Of a stretch of DNA of 64,000 nt, positions 40,016 to 48,619 are shown piece after piece. Position numbers and translations under genes: made by a program. Where the stretch lies: NCBI RefSeq assembly GCF_000633535.1, contig NZ_AYMR01000009.1:186001-250000 (forward strand). Reading direction: 5' to 3'. Position 1 is the stretch's first letter, and each line of letters begins with the position of its first letter. Source of the stretch: Leifsonia aquatica H1aii (GTDB lineage Bacteria; Actinomycetota; Actinomycetes; Actinomycetales; Microbacteriaceae). The notes beneath the pieces were generated by a model. That model was not told the DNA's origin. It made no database searches and worked only from the letters and a program-made list of their open reading frames with translations.

Positions 40016-41781
40016 GCGAGGGACCCCCGACGCCGGCGGCCCTGCTCGCCGGCCTCGATGTGCAGCAACGGGTGGCGGCGGAGGCGCTGTTCGGTCCTGT
40101 GTGCATCCTCGCCGGAGCCGGGACGGGCAAGACGCGCGCGATCACCCACCGGATCGCCTACGGGGTCGCGTCGGGCGCGTTCACGCCCAACCGGGTGATG
40201 GCGCTGACCTTCACCAACCGCTCGGCGGCGGAGTTGCGGGGGAGGCTGCGACAGCTCGGGGCGGGCGGCGTCGCGGCACGGACCTTCCACGCGGCGGCCC
40301 TCGCCCAGCTGAACTACTTCTGGCCGCAGGTGGCCGGCGGCCAGCTGCCGAGCGTGCTGGACGGCAAGGGCCGGGTGCTCGGCCACGCCGCCGAGAAGCT
40401 CTCCGTGCGCGTCGACACCGCCACGCTGCGCGACATCGCCGCCGAGATCGAGTGGCGCAAAGTGTCCGGGCTGACGCTCGAGCAGTATGCCGCGGCGCTC
40501 GCCACCCGGACGCTGCCGGGGACCCTCACCACCGAGCAGCTCGTCGACCTGCATCGCACGTATGAGGAGCTCAAGGACGAGCGCAAGCAGATCGACTTCG
40601 AGGACGTGCTCCTCGTCTGCGCCGGCATGATCGAGAGCGAGCCGTCGGTCGCCATGCAGGTGCGCGAGCAGTACCGCTACTTCGTCGTGGACGAGTACCA
40701 GGACGTCTCGCCGTTGCAGCACCAGCTGCTCGGCCTCTGGCTCGGCGGGCGGGGCGACCTGTGCGTGGTCGGCGACGCGAGCCAGACCATCTACTCGTTC
40801 GCCGGGGCCCGCAGCGAGTACCTGCTCGGGTTCGAGCGCGAGCATCCCGGGGCGACCGTGGTGCGCCTCGAGCAGAACTACCGCTCGATGCCGGGCGTGA
40901 TCGACACGGCCAACCGCCTGATGCGCGGGCGGTCGGGAGCGCTCACCCTCCACGCCGCCTCGGCACGGAGCACGTCGGCGGAGCCCGGCGGGCCCGAGAC
41001 GGGCGATGTCGCATCGCCCGCCTCGTTCGCCGACGACCGCGCCGAGGCGCGTGCCGTCGCCGAGCAGATCGCCGCCGAGCTCGCCGCCGGGGCACGGCCG
41101 GAGAACATCGCGGTGCTCTACCGGGTCAACGTCCAGGCCGCCGCGCTGGAGCAGGCGCTCGGCGACCTCGGGATCAGTTACCAGATCCGCGGCTCCAAGC
41201 GATTCTTCGATCTCCCGGAGGTGCGGCAGGCGATCATGACCCTGCGGGCGGCGAGCGTCGCGGCGACCGATGAACCGGTGTTCAAGTCGGTGAGCGACGT
41301 GCTGCGCACGCTCGGCTGGTCGGTGCAGCCTCCGGCCGGACGCGGGGCGGTCCGCGAGCGGTGGGAGTCGCTGAACGCGATCATGGGGCTCGTGGACGAG
41401 ATGGCGCCCGGGACGACGTTCCGGCGCTTCACCGACGATCTGCTCGCCCGCCAGGCCGGTCAGCACGAGCCGACCCTCTCCGCCGTGACGCTCGCCACTC
41501 TGCACGCGGCCAAGGGCCTCGAGTGGGATTCGGTCTACCTCGTGGGACTCAGCGAGGGGCTGGTGCCGATCAGCTACGCCTCCGGTTTCGAGCAGATCGA
41601 CGAGGAGCGGCGCCTGCTCTACGTGGGGATCACCCGCGCCCGGCGCAGGCTGCGGCTCAGCTGGGCACAGCGCGGCTCGCATCCGGGTCGCCCGGTGGCG
41701 CGCCAGCCGTCCCGCTTCCTCGCCGAGCTCGCACCGCCTGCGCGTCCAGCGACGCCGGCGGACACGACGCCGGGGAGGTGA
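40012..41781 (+). CDS. uvrD2: UvrD2-like SF1 DNA helicase
   Basis: A 589-aa SF1A helicase. Motifs: I AGAGTGKTRAITHR (about residue 38), Ia MALTFTNRSA, II FVVDEYQDVSP, III GDASQTIYSFAGARSEYL, IV VLYRVNVQAAALE, V TLHAAKGLEWDSVYLVGL and VI YVGITRARRRLRLSW. Mycobacterial UvrD2 is about 700 aa and carries an HRDC domain after the motor; here the protein ends about 45 residues after motif VI, so HRDC is absent. GTG overlaps the nudC stop by 4 bp. The frame stays open far upstream but that part is shadow of nudC. The symbol rests on context and similarity. Confidence 0.85.
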   Translation: MSEGPPTPAALLAGLDVQQRVAAEALFGPVCILAGAGTGKTRAITHRIAYGVASGAFTPNRVMALTFTNRSAAELRGRLRQLGAGGVAARTFHAAALAQLNYFWPQVAGGQLPSVLDGKGRVLGHAAEKLSVRVDTATLRDIAAEIEWRKVSGLTLEQYAAALATRTLPGTLTTEQLVDLHRTYEELKDERKQIDFEDVLLVCAGMIESEPSVAMQVREQYRYFVVDEYQDVSPLQHQLLGLWLGGRGDLCVVGDASQTIYSFAGARSEYLLGFEREHPGATVVRLEQNYRSMPGVIDTANRLMRGRSGALTLHAASARSTSAEPGGPETGDVASPASFADDRAEARAVAEQIAAELAAGARPENIAVLYRVNVQAAALEQALGDLGISYQIRGSKRFFDLPEVRQAIMTLRAASVAATDEPVFKSVSDVLRTLGWSVQPPAGRGAVRERWESLNAIMGLVDEMAPGTTFRRFTDDLLARQAGQHEPTLSAVTLATLHAAKGLEWDSVYLVGLSEGLVPISYASGFEQIDEERRLLYVGITRARRRLRLSWAQRGSHPGRPVARQPSRFLAELAPPARPATPADTTPGR

Positions 41782-42610
41782 CCGGCAGCCCCAGGCATCC
41801 GCATTCCGGGTGCGGCATATGCTCGTGCGCGGTCCACCGCCCGGTGACGGGATCGAACCGACTGCTCGCCGCGCCGGCCGTCCCCGTCGTCGTCGTCGTT
41901 CCACCGTCTCCCTGCTCCTGCGCCGCGCGGGCGAGTGCGCCGGCGGCCATCGCCGCGACGACGGCGGCCACCGCGTCGCGGACCACCTCGGTCTCCCCGG
42001 GCCGTGCGCGCCCGTGCAACTGGGCGGCCAGCGCCGGCCACATCGGGTCGACGTCGGTGCGGTGCAGGTCGACGCACCGCACGCACGGCCCACGGCCGGG
42101 CCGCACGAGCGGCCCCACCACGACACCGCGATCGCCGAAGACGACCGGGAGATGCGGTACGTCTCGGCGCAGCCAGCGGGCGTGCCGCGCAGGTTCGATC
42201 GCGAACGAGCCCAGGATCACGGCCAGCCCCGCGGTCTCCACGAGGGGATCCGTCCACGCCAGACCGCTGCCGACCTCGAGACCGGCTCCGCGCAGGAGGG
42301 CGATGATGCGGCCCGCGGTCGGTCCATCGCCGTCCACGACGACGGGCGGTGGCATGGGATGCTCGTCGAGTCGGTCCAGCACCGGGGACAGTCGGTCGAG
42401 CAGCGCGCCGACCGCACCGGAATCGACGCGGGAGCGACGGGCGATCATGCGCAGCCCGGACAGGGAGACGCCGTCCGCGAGCGCGGCGATCATCCGCTCC
42501 TCGGCGAGGGTCACCGGATGCAGCACCAGGACCGGTGCGTCGACGCCGAACTGGAGGGTGTCGGGGGTGCGCCAGACCCGGGGGTAGCGGGGATCGAGTG
42601 CGAGGACCAT
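41657..42610 (-). CDS. Cyclodehydratase-like / ThiF-related protein of unknown function
   Basis: A 317-aa protein whose organisation resembles the orphan bacteriocin-cyclodehydratase-domain family of actinobacteria: an N-terminal winged-helix-like part (DPRYPRVWRTPDTLQFGVD, LAEERMIAALADGVS), a Rossmann-like middle (PPPVVVDGDGPTAGRIIALLRG), and zinc-type Cys pairs in GPCVRCVDLHRTDVDP and HPECGCLG. No precursor peptide, YcaO or protease gene lies nearby. ATG at 42610 is chosen as the natural family start. The C-terminal 40 residues are antisense to the uvrD2-like gene, and the family-like part ends near HPECGC. Confidence 0.65.
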   Translation of the reverse strand: MVLALDPRYPRVWRTPDTLQFGVDAPVLVLHPVTLAEERMIAALADGVSLSGLRMIARRSRVDSGAVGALLDRLSPVLDRLDEHPMPPPVVVDGDGPTAGRIIALLRGAGLEVGSGLAWTDPLVETAGLAVILGSFAIEPARHARWLRRDVPHLPVVFGDRGVVVGPLVRPGRGPCVRCVDLHRTDVDPMWPALAAQLHGRARPGETEVVRDAVAAVVAAMAAGALARAAQEQGDGGTTTTTGTAGAASSRFDPVTGRWTAHEHMPHPECGCLGLPVTSPASCPPASLDAQAVRARRGSGTAGAPPGDPDASRAVPS

Positions 42611-42710
42611 CCCGACATCCTGCCGGGACCCCGGGAGCGCTCGGCCCTTATCCACAGGCGTTCGCGCGTCCGCACGCCGTCCCCACCGTCACGCCGACGG
42701 CGTGCGCGGC

Positions 42711-44054
42711 TCAGCTCTCGGTGGGCCGGTCCGTGTCATCGCGGAGCAGATCCTCGATGGCCTGGTCGAGCTCGTCGCGCTCCGGCTCGTCGCCGGCGGC
42801 GGCGGCGCTGAGCCGCGCGACTAGTGCGGACGGGTCGTCGAGATCGTTCGCCTGCGGAAGGAGATCGGGGTGCGACCAGAGTCCGTCGCGTGCGTCCTGG
42901 CCGACCGCATCGGTGACCGCCTGCCACATCGCCGCTGCCTCGCGCAGCCGGCGCGGCCGCAGCTCCAGGCCGACGAGGGTCGCGAACGCGGACTCGGCGG
43001 GGCCGCCCGACGCGCGGCGGCGCCGGACGGTCTCGGCGATCGCGTCGGCACGGGGGAGCAGCCGGGTCGCGCCGGCGGTGACGACGTCGACCCAGCCCTC
43101 CACGAGCGCGAGCACGGTCTCGAGCCGGGCCAGCGCCTCCAGCTGCTCCTCGGTCTTCGGCGGGATGAGCGCGCCGCTCACCATCGCGTCCCGCAGCTCC
43201 TCCGGGTTGGCGGGGTCGAAGCTCTCGGCCAGGGACTCGAGCCGCTCGGTGTCGATCGTGATGCCGGCGGCGAAGGCCGTGATCTGTGTGAGGAGTTGCA
43301 GGCGCAGCCACTTCGCGTGCCGGAACAGGCTCGCGTGGGCGAGCTCGCGCACCGCCAGGTAGAGCTGGACCTGGTCCTCGGGGATGTCGAGACCGGCGCC
43401 GAATTCGGCGACGTTCTGCGGGATGAGCGCGGCCGTGCCGTCCGCCAGCAGCGGGATGCCGACGTCGCCGCCGGAGACGACCTCCTTCGACAGCTGCCCG
43501 ACCACCTGGCCGAGCTGCATCGCGAACAGGGCGCCCCCGATCGATCGCATCAGCTGCCCGGCGTTCTGCAGCATCCCCTGCATCTCCTCGGGCGCCTGCT
43601 CCGCGAGCACGCGGGTGAGGGCGTCGGAGATGCTGAGGGCGACCGGTTCGGCCAGCTGGGTCCAGAGCGGCATCGTCTGCCGCGCCCACTCGGCGCGGCC
43701 GATCAGCTCCGGCGTCCCGGAGAGGCCCGGGACCGTGGTGGCCTGGTCGAGCCAGAGGGCGGCCACGTTGAACGCCTGATCGAGCGACGCCCGCTCGGCC
43801 GGGGTCACCGCGTGAGCGCCCTCGCCGGCCAGTGTTCGCGCCTGCTGCTCCGCGATGTCCCAGTTGATGCCGCCGCCCGGGTTGGCGAGCGCGTTCTGCA
43901 ACTGCCCGAGCAGCTTCTGGATGCTCGCCGGATCGTTCGGCAGGCCGGCGGCACCCGCGAGCTGGCTCGGATCGATCGACGAGTCTCCGGAGAGGAACTC
44001 GCGCAACATGTCCCGGAACTCGTCGTCCGGTTCCTTGTTCGGCTCGTCGGACAT
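42711..44054 (-). CDS. Zincin-like protein (DUF2342/Zincin_2 family)
   Basis: A 447-aa cytoplasmic protein of the DUF2342 family of putative zinc-dependent metalloproteases: acidic N terminus (DEFRDMLREFLSGD), MQLGQVVGQLSKEVVSGGDVG, VAEFGAGLDIPEDQVQLYLA, the metal-motif equivalent RELAHASLFRHAKWLR, and EGWVDVVTAGATRLLPRAD. The motif is not a classical HExxH: a His is kept in RELAHASLF, and proteolytic activity is unproven. ATG at 44054 is used because GAGGGG lies before it; an ATG at 44114 would add 20 residues unlike the family. It is divergent from the PDZ protease gene. Confidence 0.85.
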   Translation of the reverse strand: MSDEPNKEPDDEFRDMLREFLSGDSSIDPSQLAGAAGLPNDPASIQKLLGQLQNALANPGGGINWDIAEQQARTLAGEGAHAVTPAERASLDQAFNVAALWLDQATTVPGLSGTPELIGRAEWARQTMPLWTQLAEPVALSISDALTRVLAEQAPEEMQGMLQNAGQLMRSIGGALFAMQLGQVVGQLSKEVVSGGDVGIPLLADGTAALIPQNVAEFGAGLDIPEDQVQLYLAVRELAHASLFRHAKWLRLQLLTQITAFAAGITIDTERLESLAESFDPANPEELRDAMVSGALIPPKTEEQLEALARLETVLALVEGWVDVVTAGATRLLPRADAIAETVRRRRASGGPAESAFATLVGLELRPRRLREAAAMWQAVTDAVGQDARDGLWSHPDLLPQANDLDDPSALVARLSAAAAGDEPERDELDQAIEDLLRDDTDRPTES

Positions 44055-44213
44055 CGTGGGCGCCCCTCGTCTCGAAGTGATGCCGCCGTGGCGTGCGGCT
44101 TTCAGGCTTGGCATCTACGCTAGCTCCTGATCTCCAAGAGCCGGGTGGGAATCCGCCCCGGTTGCCCGGCGCGCGGTGCGCCCGTGGCGAACACGACCGA
44201 AAGGGACGACCGC

Positions 44214-45356
44214 GTGAGCCTGTTCACCGACGACGAGCACGCCGTGCCGCAGCCGCAGCAGTCGCCGTCGATCCGTCCCTCCCGACGGTTCATCGTCGGC
44301 TGGGTCGCCGTCCTGGCGGCGTTCGCGCTGACCCTCGTCCTCGCGCTGGCCCCGGCTCCGTACGTGATCGAGATCCCCGGTCCGGTGTTCAACACGCTCG
44401 GGACGGATCAGGAGGTCGGCGCCGAGAAGAGCGCCGATGCGAAGGAGCTCATCACCATCCCGGGACAGAAGACCTACGAGACCTCCGGGTCGCTCGACCT
44501 GCTCACCGTCTCGGTGGTCGGCAACCCGGACTCGCGGCCCAGCTGGTTCGAGATCGTCACGTCGTGGTTCCAGCCGAGCCGTGCCGTCCTTCCCATCGAC
44601 TCGGTCTTCCCGCCCGGCACCACGACCGAGCAGTCCAATGCCGAGAACGCGGCGTTGATGGTCGACTCGCAGCAGGACGCCGTGGCCGCAGCGTTGAACG
44701 AGCTCGGCTACGACTTCCCGCAGGCCGTCGTGGTGAAGCAGCTGATCACCGGAACGCCGGCCGCCAAGACGCTCCGCGAGGGCGACGAGATCACGAGCGT
44801 GGACGGCACGGCGGTGAAGAGCGTTCAGGCGCTGCGCGATGCGATCGCGGCCAACGGCACCGACAAAGAAGCGCAGATCGGCGTCCTCCGCGACGGGGCC
44901 TCGTCCACGGTCGGCATCACCCCGGTCGATTCGGGAGGCCGTGCGGTGCTGGGCATCGGAGCCGGGATGGACTACACGTTCCCGTTCGACGTCAAGATCC
45001 AGCTCGACAACGTGGGCGGTCCCAGCGCCGGGCAGATGTTCGCGCTCGGCATCATCGACAAGCTGACGCCGGGCGAGCTCACCGGCGGCAAGCGCATCGC
45101 GGGGACGGGGACCATCGACAACGCCGGGAACATCGGGGCGATCGGCGGAATCCGGCAGAAGATGTTCGCGGCGCGCGACCAGGGCAAGGCGCAGTACTTC
45201 CTCGCCCCGGCGTCGAACTGCAACGAGGTCACCGGACACATCCCCTCCGGCCTCACCGTGTTCGCGGTCAAGACCCTCTCCGACTCTCTCGCCGTCCTGA
45301 AGGCCGTCAGCACAGGGGCCGCCACCGCGGGCCTCCCCACCTGCCCGTCCTCCTGA
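44214..45356 (+). CDS. Membrane-anchored PDZ / Lon-type protease
   Basis: A 380-aa protein with a short cytoplasmic tail, one membrane helix (about 26-46, FIVGWVAVLAAFALTLVLAL), an extracytoplasmic stretch (EIPGPVFNTLGTDQ, PGQKTYETSGSLDLLTVSVV), a PDZ domain (about 165-240, VKQLITGTPAAKTLREGDEI) and a C-terminal Lon-like Ser-Lys protease domain. The catalytic Ser is in NVGGPSAGQMFALG and the Lys in TGGKRIAGTGTID. GTG at 44214 is chosen because AAAGGGA lies 7 nt before it. The substrate is unknown. Confidence 0.9.
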   Translation: MSLFTDDEHAVPQPQQSPSIRPSRRFIVGWVAVLAAFALTLVLALAPAPYVIEIPGPVFNTLGTDQEVGAEKSADAKELITIPGQKTYETSGSLDLLTVSVVGNPDSRPSWFEIVTSWFQPSRAVLPIDSVFPPGTTTEQSNAENAALMVDSQQDAVAAALNELGYDFPQAVVVKQLITGTPAAKTLREGDEITSVDGTAVKSVQALRDAIAANGTDKEAQIGVLRDGASSTVGITPVDSGGRAVLGIGAGMDYTFPFDVKIQLDNVGGPSAGQMFALGIIDKLTPGELTGGKRIAGTGTIDNAGNIGAIGGIRQKMFAARDQGKAQYFLAPASNCNEVTGHIPSGLTVFAVKTLSDSLAVLKAVSTGAATAGLPTCPSS

Positions 45357-45424
45357 CGCGCCCGGGCGCGCGGCCTCAGGTGCGGCCCGGCGGCGGGCAC
45401 GGCGTTCTCCAAGCGATCCCCGCC

Positions 45425-45430
45425 TAGGAT
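45425..45430 (+). promoter_or_regulatory. -10 box before the UPF0182 gene
   Basis: TAGGAT lies 41 bp before the GTG at 45472. GAGGG near 45460 supplies a ribosome-binding site, so this transcript has a short leader, unlike the leaderless genes of the window. Confidence 0.45.
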
Positions 45431-45471
45431 GGATCCGATCTGCACATCACGCGAGAGCAAGAGGGCCGCAC

Positions 45472-48396
45472 GTGAGTTCTACTACCGCCGCACGACCAGC
45501 AGGACGCCGCCGCGCGGCCGTCTGGATCACTCTCGGGGTGATCGTCGCACTGGTGATCCTGTTCTTCGTCTTCGCGGGTCTCTACGCGGACATCCTCTGG
45601 TATCAGCAGCTGGGCTTCCTCAACGTGCTGACCACGCAGTGGTTCGGTGCGATCTCGATGTTCTTCGTCGGATTCCTCGCGATGGCGCTCCCGCTGTGGG
45701 CCAGCATCCAGCTCGCCTATCGTCTGCGCCCGGTGTACGCGAAGCTGAACAGCCAGCTCGACCGCTACCAGCAGGTCATCGAGCCGCTGCGCCGCCTGGC
45801 CATGTACGGCATCCCGATCGTGTTCGGCATCTTCGCCGGCGTCTCCGCGTCGAGCCGCTGGCAGCTGGCCGCCGCATGGATCAACGGAACGCCCTTCGGC
45901 AAGACCGACCCGCTGTTCAAGCTCGACATCGGCTTCTACGTCTTCGCACTGCCGTTCTACCGCAGCACGGTCGGCTTCGCCTCGGCCGTCGTGCTCATCG
46001 CCCTGATCGCGACCCTCGCGACCTGCTACCTCTACGGCTCGATCCGCGTCTCCGGACGGGAGGTGCGGATCAGCAAGGCCGCCCGCGTCCAGATCGCCGT
46101 GGTCGCTGCGCTCTACCTGCTCCTGCAGGGTGTCAGCATCTGGCTCGACCGTTTCGCGACCGTCACCGACTCGAACGTCGGCGACATGATCAACGGAGCC
46201 GCGTACACGGACGTGAACGCGACCATCCCGGGCCGGGCCGTGCTGGCCGGGGCCGCGGTGTTCGTCGCCATCCTCTTCATCGTCACGGCGTTCGTCGGCC
46301 GGTGGCGCTTCCCGCTGGTCGGGACCGCCTTGCTGATCGTCGCCGCCCTCGTCGTCGGCGCGATCTTCCCGTGGGTGATCCAGCGCTTCCAGGTCGAGCC
46401 GAGCCAGAAGACGCTCGAGACGCCGTACATCCAGGACTCGATCGACGCGACAAGGGACGCCTACGGGCTGAGCAACATCGAGGTCGTCCCGTATGACGCC
46501 AAGACCGACGCCGAGGCCGGTGCGCTCCGTCAGGACGCTCAGACCACCGCGCAGATCCGCATCATCGACCCGGCGATCGTCAGCCCGTCGTTCCGCCAGC
46601 TGCAGCAGTTCCGCCAGTACTACGCGTTCCCGAACACGCTCAACGTCGACCGATACTCGATCAACGGCACCGAGCAGGACGCCGTGGTCTCCGTGCGCGA
46701 GCTGCAGCAGTCCGGCCTGACCAGTGCCCGCAACTGGTACAACGACACGCTCGTGTACACCCACGGGTACGGCATGGTCGCCGCGTACGGCAACCAGCGG
46801 TCGTCGGACGGCCAGCCGGTCTTCATGGAGTACGGCATCCCGACCCAGGGCACCCTCGGCGAGTACGAGCCGCGCATCTACTTCGGGCAGCAGTCTCCGA
46901 CGTACTCGATCGTGGGCGCGCCGAAGGGCACCAAGTCGGTCGAGCTCGACTATCCCGGCGGCGCCGACGGCGCGCAGCAGACCTACACGACGTTCGACGG
47001 CAACGCCGGGCCCAAGCTCGACAACATCTTCAAGCGGCTCGTCTACGCGCTGAAGTTCCAGGACGAGCAGATCGTCCTCTCCGACGCCGTGAACAACAAC
47101 TCGCAGATCCTCTACGACCGCGACCCGATCAAGCGCGTGCAGAAGGTCGCGCCGTACCTGACGCTCGACTCGCAGGCGTACCCCGCCGTGGTCGACGGCC
47201 GGGTCAAGTGGATCATCGACGGCTACACCACGAGCGACCAGTACCCGTACTCGCACGTCGGAAGCCTGAGCGACGCCACGGCGGACACCGAGACCCCGCG
47301 TCCCGCCTACGCGTTCGACGACATCAACTACATCCGCAACTCGGTCAAGGCGACGGTCGACGCCTACGACGGTTCCGTCACCCTCTACGCCTGGGACGCG
47401 AAGGACCCGGTGCTGAAGACGTGGGAGAAGGTCTACCCGTCGACCGTCAAGCCGATCAGCGACATGAGCGCCCAGCTCATCAGCCACGTGCGCTATCCGG
47501 CCGACATGTTCAAGGTGCAGCGGTCGGTGCTCGGCCAGTATCACGTGACCGACGCGGGATCGTTCTACTCGCGTGAGGACGCGTGGACGACGCCGAACGA
47601 CCCGACCTCGTCGTCGAGCGATCCGACCCTGCAGCCGCCGTACTATCTGACGTTGCAGATGCCGGGCCAGACCTCGCCGAGCTTCTCGCTCTACACGACG
47701 TTCATACCGCAGGCGTCGAGCGAGGCGAGTCGCTCCGTGCTGAAGGGCTACCTCGCCGTGGATGCGGATGCCGGCAAGACCAAGGGGAAGGTCGCCGACG
47801 GTTACGGCAAGTTGAGACTCTTGTCCCTGCCCTCCAGCGACACCATACCGGGGCCGGGTCAGGTACAGAACAACTTCAACTCCGACCCCACGGTGTCTCA
47901 GGAGCTGAACCTGCTGCGCCAGGGCAAGACGGATGTGATCAACGGCAACCTGCTGACGCTCCCGGTGGGCGGCGGTCTGCTCTACGTGCAGCCCGTGTAC
48001 GTCAAGTCGACCGGTGAGACCAGCTACCCGTTGCTGCAGAAGGTGCTCGTCGCCTTCGGAGACAAGATCGCGTTCGAGGACACCCTCGATCAGGCGCTCG
48101 ACTCGCTGTTCGGCGGCGACTCCGGTGCGACGGCCGGTGACAACAACGTGCCGGGCACCGATGCGGGTGGCGGCGGAAGCGGGGGAGGTGCCGGTACCGG
48201 CTCCGGCACCGGCGGCTCCACGGGCTCCGGCTCGGCCACCAACCCCGCGCTCCAGGCCGCGCTGCAGCAGGCCAAGCAGGCCCTGGCCGACCGCGAGACA
48301 GCGCTGAAGGCGGGCGACTGGACGGCCTACGGTCAGGCGGACGCCCGCCTGCAGCAGGCCCTGCAGGACGCCCTCGCGGCGGAGAGCACCAAGTAG
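45472..48396 (+). CDS. UPF0182 large membrane protein
   Basis: A 974-aa UPF0182 protein, a family conserved across actinobacteria with no known function. Seven hydrophobic helices occupy the first 320 residues (AVWITLGVIVALVILFFVFA, then GAISMFFVGFLAMALPLWAS, and so on to TALLIVAALVVGAIFPWVIQ). A large extracytoplasmic domain (about 325-880) follows, then a Gly/Ser-rich linker (GGGGSGGGAGTGSGTGGSTG) and a short Ala/Gln-rich coiled-coil end. Family marks include DPLFKLDIGFYVF, NNIEVV-like SNIEVVPYDAKT and RYPADMFKVQRSVLGQYHV. It is downstream of the PDZ protease gene, as in mycobacteria by recollection. Confidence 0.93.
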   Translation: MSSTTAARPAGRRRAAVWITLGVIVALVILFFVFAGLYADILWYQQLGFLNVLTTQWFGAISMFFVGFLAMALPLWASIQLAYRLRPVYAKLNSQLDRYQQVIEPLRRLAMYGIPIVFGIFAGVSASSRWQLAAAWINGTPFGKTDPLFKLDIGFYVFALPFYRSTVGFASAVVLIALIATLATCYLYGSIRVSGREVRISKAARVQIAVVAALYLLLQGVSIWLDRFATVTDSNVGDMINGAAYTDVNATIPGRAVLAGAAVFVAILFIVTAFVGRWRFPLVGTALLIVAALVVGAIFPWVIQRFQVEPSQKTLETPYIQDSIDATRDAYGLSNIEVVPYDAKTDAEAGALRQDAQTTAQIRIIDPAIVSPSFRQLQQFRQYYAFPNTLNVDRYSINGTEQDAVVSVRELQQSGLTSARNWYNDTLVYTHGYGMVAAYGNQRSSDGQPVFMEYGIPTQGTLGEYEPRIYFGQQSPTYSIVGAPKGTKSVELDYPGGADGAQQTYTTFDGNAGPKLDNIFKRLVYALKFQDEQIVLSDAVNNNSQILYDRDPIKRVQKVAPYLTLDSQAYPAVVDGRVKWIIDGYTTSDQYPYSHVGSLSDATADTETPRPAYAFDDINYIRNSVKATVDAYDGSVTLYAWDAKDPVLKTWEKVYPSTVKPISDMSAQLISHVRYPADMFKVQRSVLGQYHVTDAGSFYSREDAWTTPNDPTSSSSDPTLQPPYYLTLQMPGQTSPSFSLYTTFIPQASSEASRSVLKGYLAVDADAGKTKGKVADGYGKLRLLSLPSSDTIPGPGQVQNNFNSDPTVSQELNLLRQGKTDVINGNLLTLPVGGGLLYVQPVYVKSTGETSYPLLQKVLVAFGDKIAFEDTLDQALDSLFGGDSGATAGDNNVPGTDAGGGGSGGGAGTGSGTGGSTGSGSATNPALQAALQQAKQALADRETALKAGDWTAYGQADARLQQALQDALAAESTK

Positions 48397-48420
48397 CCGA
48401 ACGCCGACCCGCTGCCCCCT

Positions 48421-48459
48421 CCACGACGGCCCGTACGAGACTCGTACGGGCCGTCGTGG
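48421..48459. terminator. Long hairpin after the UPF0182 gene
   Basis: A perfect 19-bp inverted repeat (48421-48439 with 48441-48459) around one base, 24 bp after the stop. It is GC-rich without a T-run and probably acts as a terminator. Confidence 0.7.
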
Positions 48460-48583
48460 CGTGTGGGCGGACGTAACCTCGGGCGCCGCCGAAAGCCGAG
48501 CTGTCAGCAGCCGCCCGCCGGTGCTGCGCGGTCCGACCGATGATGAATCTGCTGGCAATCGGTCGACACGGGGAGGCGAACGC

Positions 48584-48612
48584 TTGCCAGAACTTTGATT
48601 GTCCACTTTACT
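48584..48612 (+). promoter_or_regulatory. Promoter and likely operator of the first ROK regulator
   Basis: TTGCCA (48584-48589), 17 bp, then TTTACT (48607-48612), which is 7 nt before ATG 48620. It is the most consensus-like leaderless promoter in the window and sits in an AT-rich patch. The element ACTTTACTAACAAAC (48605-48619) resembles ROK-family half-operators, suggesting autoregulation. Confidence 0.65.
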
Positions 48613-48619
48613 AACAAAC

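Noticed and set aside
44055-44114. Earlier ATG (44114) for the zincin-like gene
   Set aside because: The added 20 residues are unlike the family and the purine-rich GAGGGG site fits ATG 44054.
45357-45370. GC palindrome after the PDZ protease gene as a terminator
   Set aside because: CGCGCCCGGGCGCG has no loop and no T-run; it may be chance in GC-rich DNA.
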